DNA of 64,000 nucleotides from Oscillospiraceae bacterium (GTDB lineage: Bacteria > Bacillota > Clostridia > Oscillospirales > Ruminococcaceae): contig WRLK01000008.1 in NCBI GenBank assembly GCA_009777635.1, forward strand, positions 1-64,000. The letters run 5' to 3'. Both the position numbers and the translations under genes were made by a program. Positions 62,689-64,000 of the stretch are shown here, piece after piece. The notes beneath the pieces are model-generated. The model had not been told where the DNA came from. It did no database searches and worked only from the letters and a program-made list of their open reading frames with translations. Every line of letters starts with the position of its first letter. Position 1 is the first letter of the stretch.

Positions 62689-62719
62689 GAAGCTGTTCAC
62701 ATAGACGAGAACAGCTTCT
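62688..62719 (+). terminator. Terminator after ispE
   Basis: AGAAGCTGTTC (62688-62698) pairs perfectly with GAACAGCTTCT (62709-62719), followed by ATTTTGACTTTATTT. The stem starts on the last base of the ispE stop codon. Confidence 0.88.
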
Positions 62720-62749
62720 ATTTTGACTTTATTTGACATAAATTAAAAC

Positions 62750-62778
62750 TTGAAACTTTTTATCCTCTCATGTACACT
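62750..62778 (+). promoter_or_regulatory. Candidate promoter for the pseudokinase gene
   Basis: TTGAAA (62750-62755), 17 bases, then TACACT (62773-62778), 33 bases before the ATG. Confidence 0.55.
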
Positions 62779-62810
62779 ATTTACATATAACGCAGTAAAG
62801 GTGACTTCAA

Positions 62811-64000
62811 ATGCTTATTGATGATTCTGGTCTTTGCCCTGCCTGCCAAGAGCCGATGGGCGAAAACAGCATATGTCCGGCTTGCGGCTATTCCGATAAC
62901 GGTGATAGCTTTGATTCTGCGTACCTAAAGCCCGGCACCACGCTAAAAAACGGCCGTTACCTTGTCGGTGGGCTTTCCCAGCGAAACGGCGAGTGCGCCA
63001 CATACGACGGGTTTGATTATAAAACCCGCGAAACGCACTGGATTCGCGAATATTTCCCCACGACAATCGCAAGGCGCGACGCTTTGACCGGCGCGGTTTC
63101 GCCTCTTGAGGGGCAGGGAGCCCAGTATAAGGCGTTAACCTCGGATTTCATCGACCTGTGTAACGAAATCAAACGCCTTGAGGTTACCGAGCGCGTGATT
63201 CCGATTACCGACGTTTTTATAGAAAACAACACCGTTTACGCAATCTATCAGGCTATGGACGTCGTGAACTTCGACGAATACCTTTCAGGAATCGGCGGCA
63301 AGCTGTCGGTTAAAAAGGCTTTGGAGATGTTCCTGCCGTTTTGCAATATGATCGGCGGGATTCACGATAACGGGTATATCCACAGGGGGATTTCCCCGCT
63401 CACGGTTTATGTGGACGAAGACGACAACCTTTATTTATGGGATTTTTCACTGAGCGCCACAAGGACCGCAAACTCGGAGCTTGACGCTGAGCTTTTCAAC
63501 GGCTACAGCGCGCCTGAGCAGTACGCGTCGACCGGCTGGCAGGGCACATGGACCGACGTCTATGCCCTTGCCGCGTTGTTTTACCGCACGGTATCAGGTT
63601 TTGTGCCGCCGAAATCCACAATGATCGGGGAGGACCGCCCGCTTTCCCAGCTCGACGACCTTGTGATGGACATCCCGAAAAAAGTCTCGGACGCGGTTTC
63701 CGAGGCAATGGTTGTGGACCCGGAGGAGCGCGTACAGACCGTCTATGATTTTGTATCGCGGTTAATTGAAAACCCCATCTCAAACACTGCCGTGTTCGAG
63801 ACGAAAAAGACGAAGAGTCAGGCTCCGGAGGCAAGGGCCGCTTCGTCCTCAAGGCAGCCGTCCTACGACCGTGAGCCGGTACGGCGCCGCCAACCCAGCA
63901 GCAAGGGGGACGGCGGGTTTAAGTATGTGATATTCACGCTTATTTTTACAATTGCAATACTTGTTTTCGGTGTTTTGTACATCATGAACACATATTTCCC
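62811..64000 (+). CDS. Zinc-ribbon, kinase-like (probable pseudokinase) membrane protein, 3' end outside the window
   Basis: At least 396 residues, cut by the window edge. Order: an N-terminal zinc ribbon (CPAC near 9-12, CPAC near 22-25), a protein-kinase-like domain (about 45-320), a Ser/Arg/Pro-rich linker and a transmembrane helix (about 371-391, YVIFTLIFTIAILVFGVLYI). Kinase landmarks are recognisable but altered: the beta-3 lysine position reads WIREYFP, the catalytic HRD reads HRG (191-193) with the loop Asn also lost (ISPLTVYV), and DFG reads DFS (211-213); SAPEQYAS is normal. Catalysis is therefore unlikely. AAAGGTGA precedes the ATG. What lies beyond the helix is unknown. Confidence 0.85.
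   Translation, partial: MLIDDSGLCPACQEPMGENSICPACGYSDNGDSFDSAYLKPGTTLKNGRYLVGGLSQRNGECATYDGFDYKTRETHWIREYFPTTIARRDALTGAVSPLEGQGAQYKALTSDFIDLCNEIKRLEVTERVIPITDVFIENNTVYAIYQAMDVVNFDEYLSGIGGKLSVKKALEMFLPFCNMIGGIHDNGYIHRGISPLTVYVDEDDNLYLWDFSLSATRTANSELDAELFNGYSAPEQYASTGWQGTWTDVYALAALFYRTVSGFVPPKSTMIGEDRPLSQLDDLVMDIPKKVSDAVSEAMVVDPEERVQTVYDFVSRLIENPISNTAVFETKKTKSQAPEARAASSSRQPSYDREPVRRRQPSSKGDGGFKYVIFTLIFTIAILVFGVLYIMNTYF

Overview
The window reads as chromosomal DNA of an endospore-forming Clostridia-type Bacillota, perhaps an uncultured Oscillospiraceae/Ruminococcaceae relative. The grounds are RNase Y, RNase M5, a SigH-type sigma factor, SpoVT, Noc, Soj and Spo0J, a membrane pyrophosphatase, SelD, strong AGGAGG-type ribosome sites, TTGACA/TATAAT promoters and a clostridial-type threonyl-tRNA synthetase. 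Genes are densely packed in short operons on both strands. No rRNA, CRISPR array, transposase or prophage is visible. The noc-rsmG-mnmG-mnmE block, soj-spo0J and a perfect parS site together place about 34-44 kb in the region that usually lies near the replication origin, although dnaA and rpmH are not in the window.

Layout. 0-5.7 kb: end of an unknown gene, a small AT-rich membrane protein, holA-rnmV, a zinc-ribbon protein, a SigH-like sigma factor, a MATE transporter and TrmN6, nearly all on the minus strand. 5.8-10 kb: a diacylglycerol-kinase-like protein, SecG, and a two-gene amino-acid ABC transporter with unusual domain architecture. 10-12.6 kb (minus): a membrane-anchored unknown and thrS. 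12.9-22 kb (plus): rny, a metallophosphoesterase, a second diacylglycerol-kinase-like protein, a Ca2+ P-type ATPase and hppA. 22-23.2 kb: ahcY (minus). 23.3-26.9 kb: a 134-bp tandem repeat, then a Crp/Fnr regulator, mltG and purEK. 26.9-32 kb (minus): an HD-GYP response regulator and a giant hybrid histidine kinase. 32.3-34 kb: tRNA-Glu, tRNA-Met and guaB. 34.2-38 kb: soj, spo0J, serS and an acyl-ACP thioesterase. 38-43.7 kb: VOC protein, parS, noc, rsmG, mnmG, mnmE. 43.8-51.3 kb (minus): methyltransferase, selD, an aminotransferase and a three-gene MacB-like ABC/surface-protein operon carrying a perfect 127-bp duplication. 51.6 kb: spoVT. 52.2-60.1 kb: the classical rimP-nusA-rnpM-ylxQ-infB-rbfA-nrnA-truB-ribF operon. 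60.1-64 kb: Lrp/AsnC regulator plus aminotransferase, ispE, and a truncated zinc-ribbon pseudokinase.

Most genes are housekeeping: translation, tRNA modification, chromosome segregation, purine synthesis, RNA decay and ion energetics. The less ordinary material is a family of terminal-inverted-repeat elements (copies near 16.45, 19.6, 43.75 and 56.9 kb), an ABC ATPase fused to a degenerate histidine-kinase-type ATPase fold, a substrate-binding protein with its two lobes in swapped order, a PrfA-box-like dyad upstream of the Crp/Fnr gene, two genes sharing an inverted-repeat promoter layout, the tandem duplications, and a predicted pseudokinase. I see no clear defence island or biosynthetic cluster. 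All calls are by eye from sequence; no database search was run.
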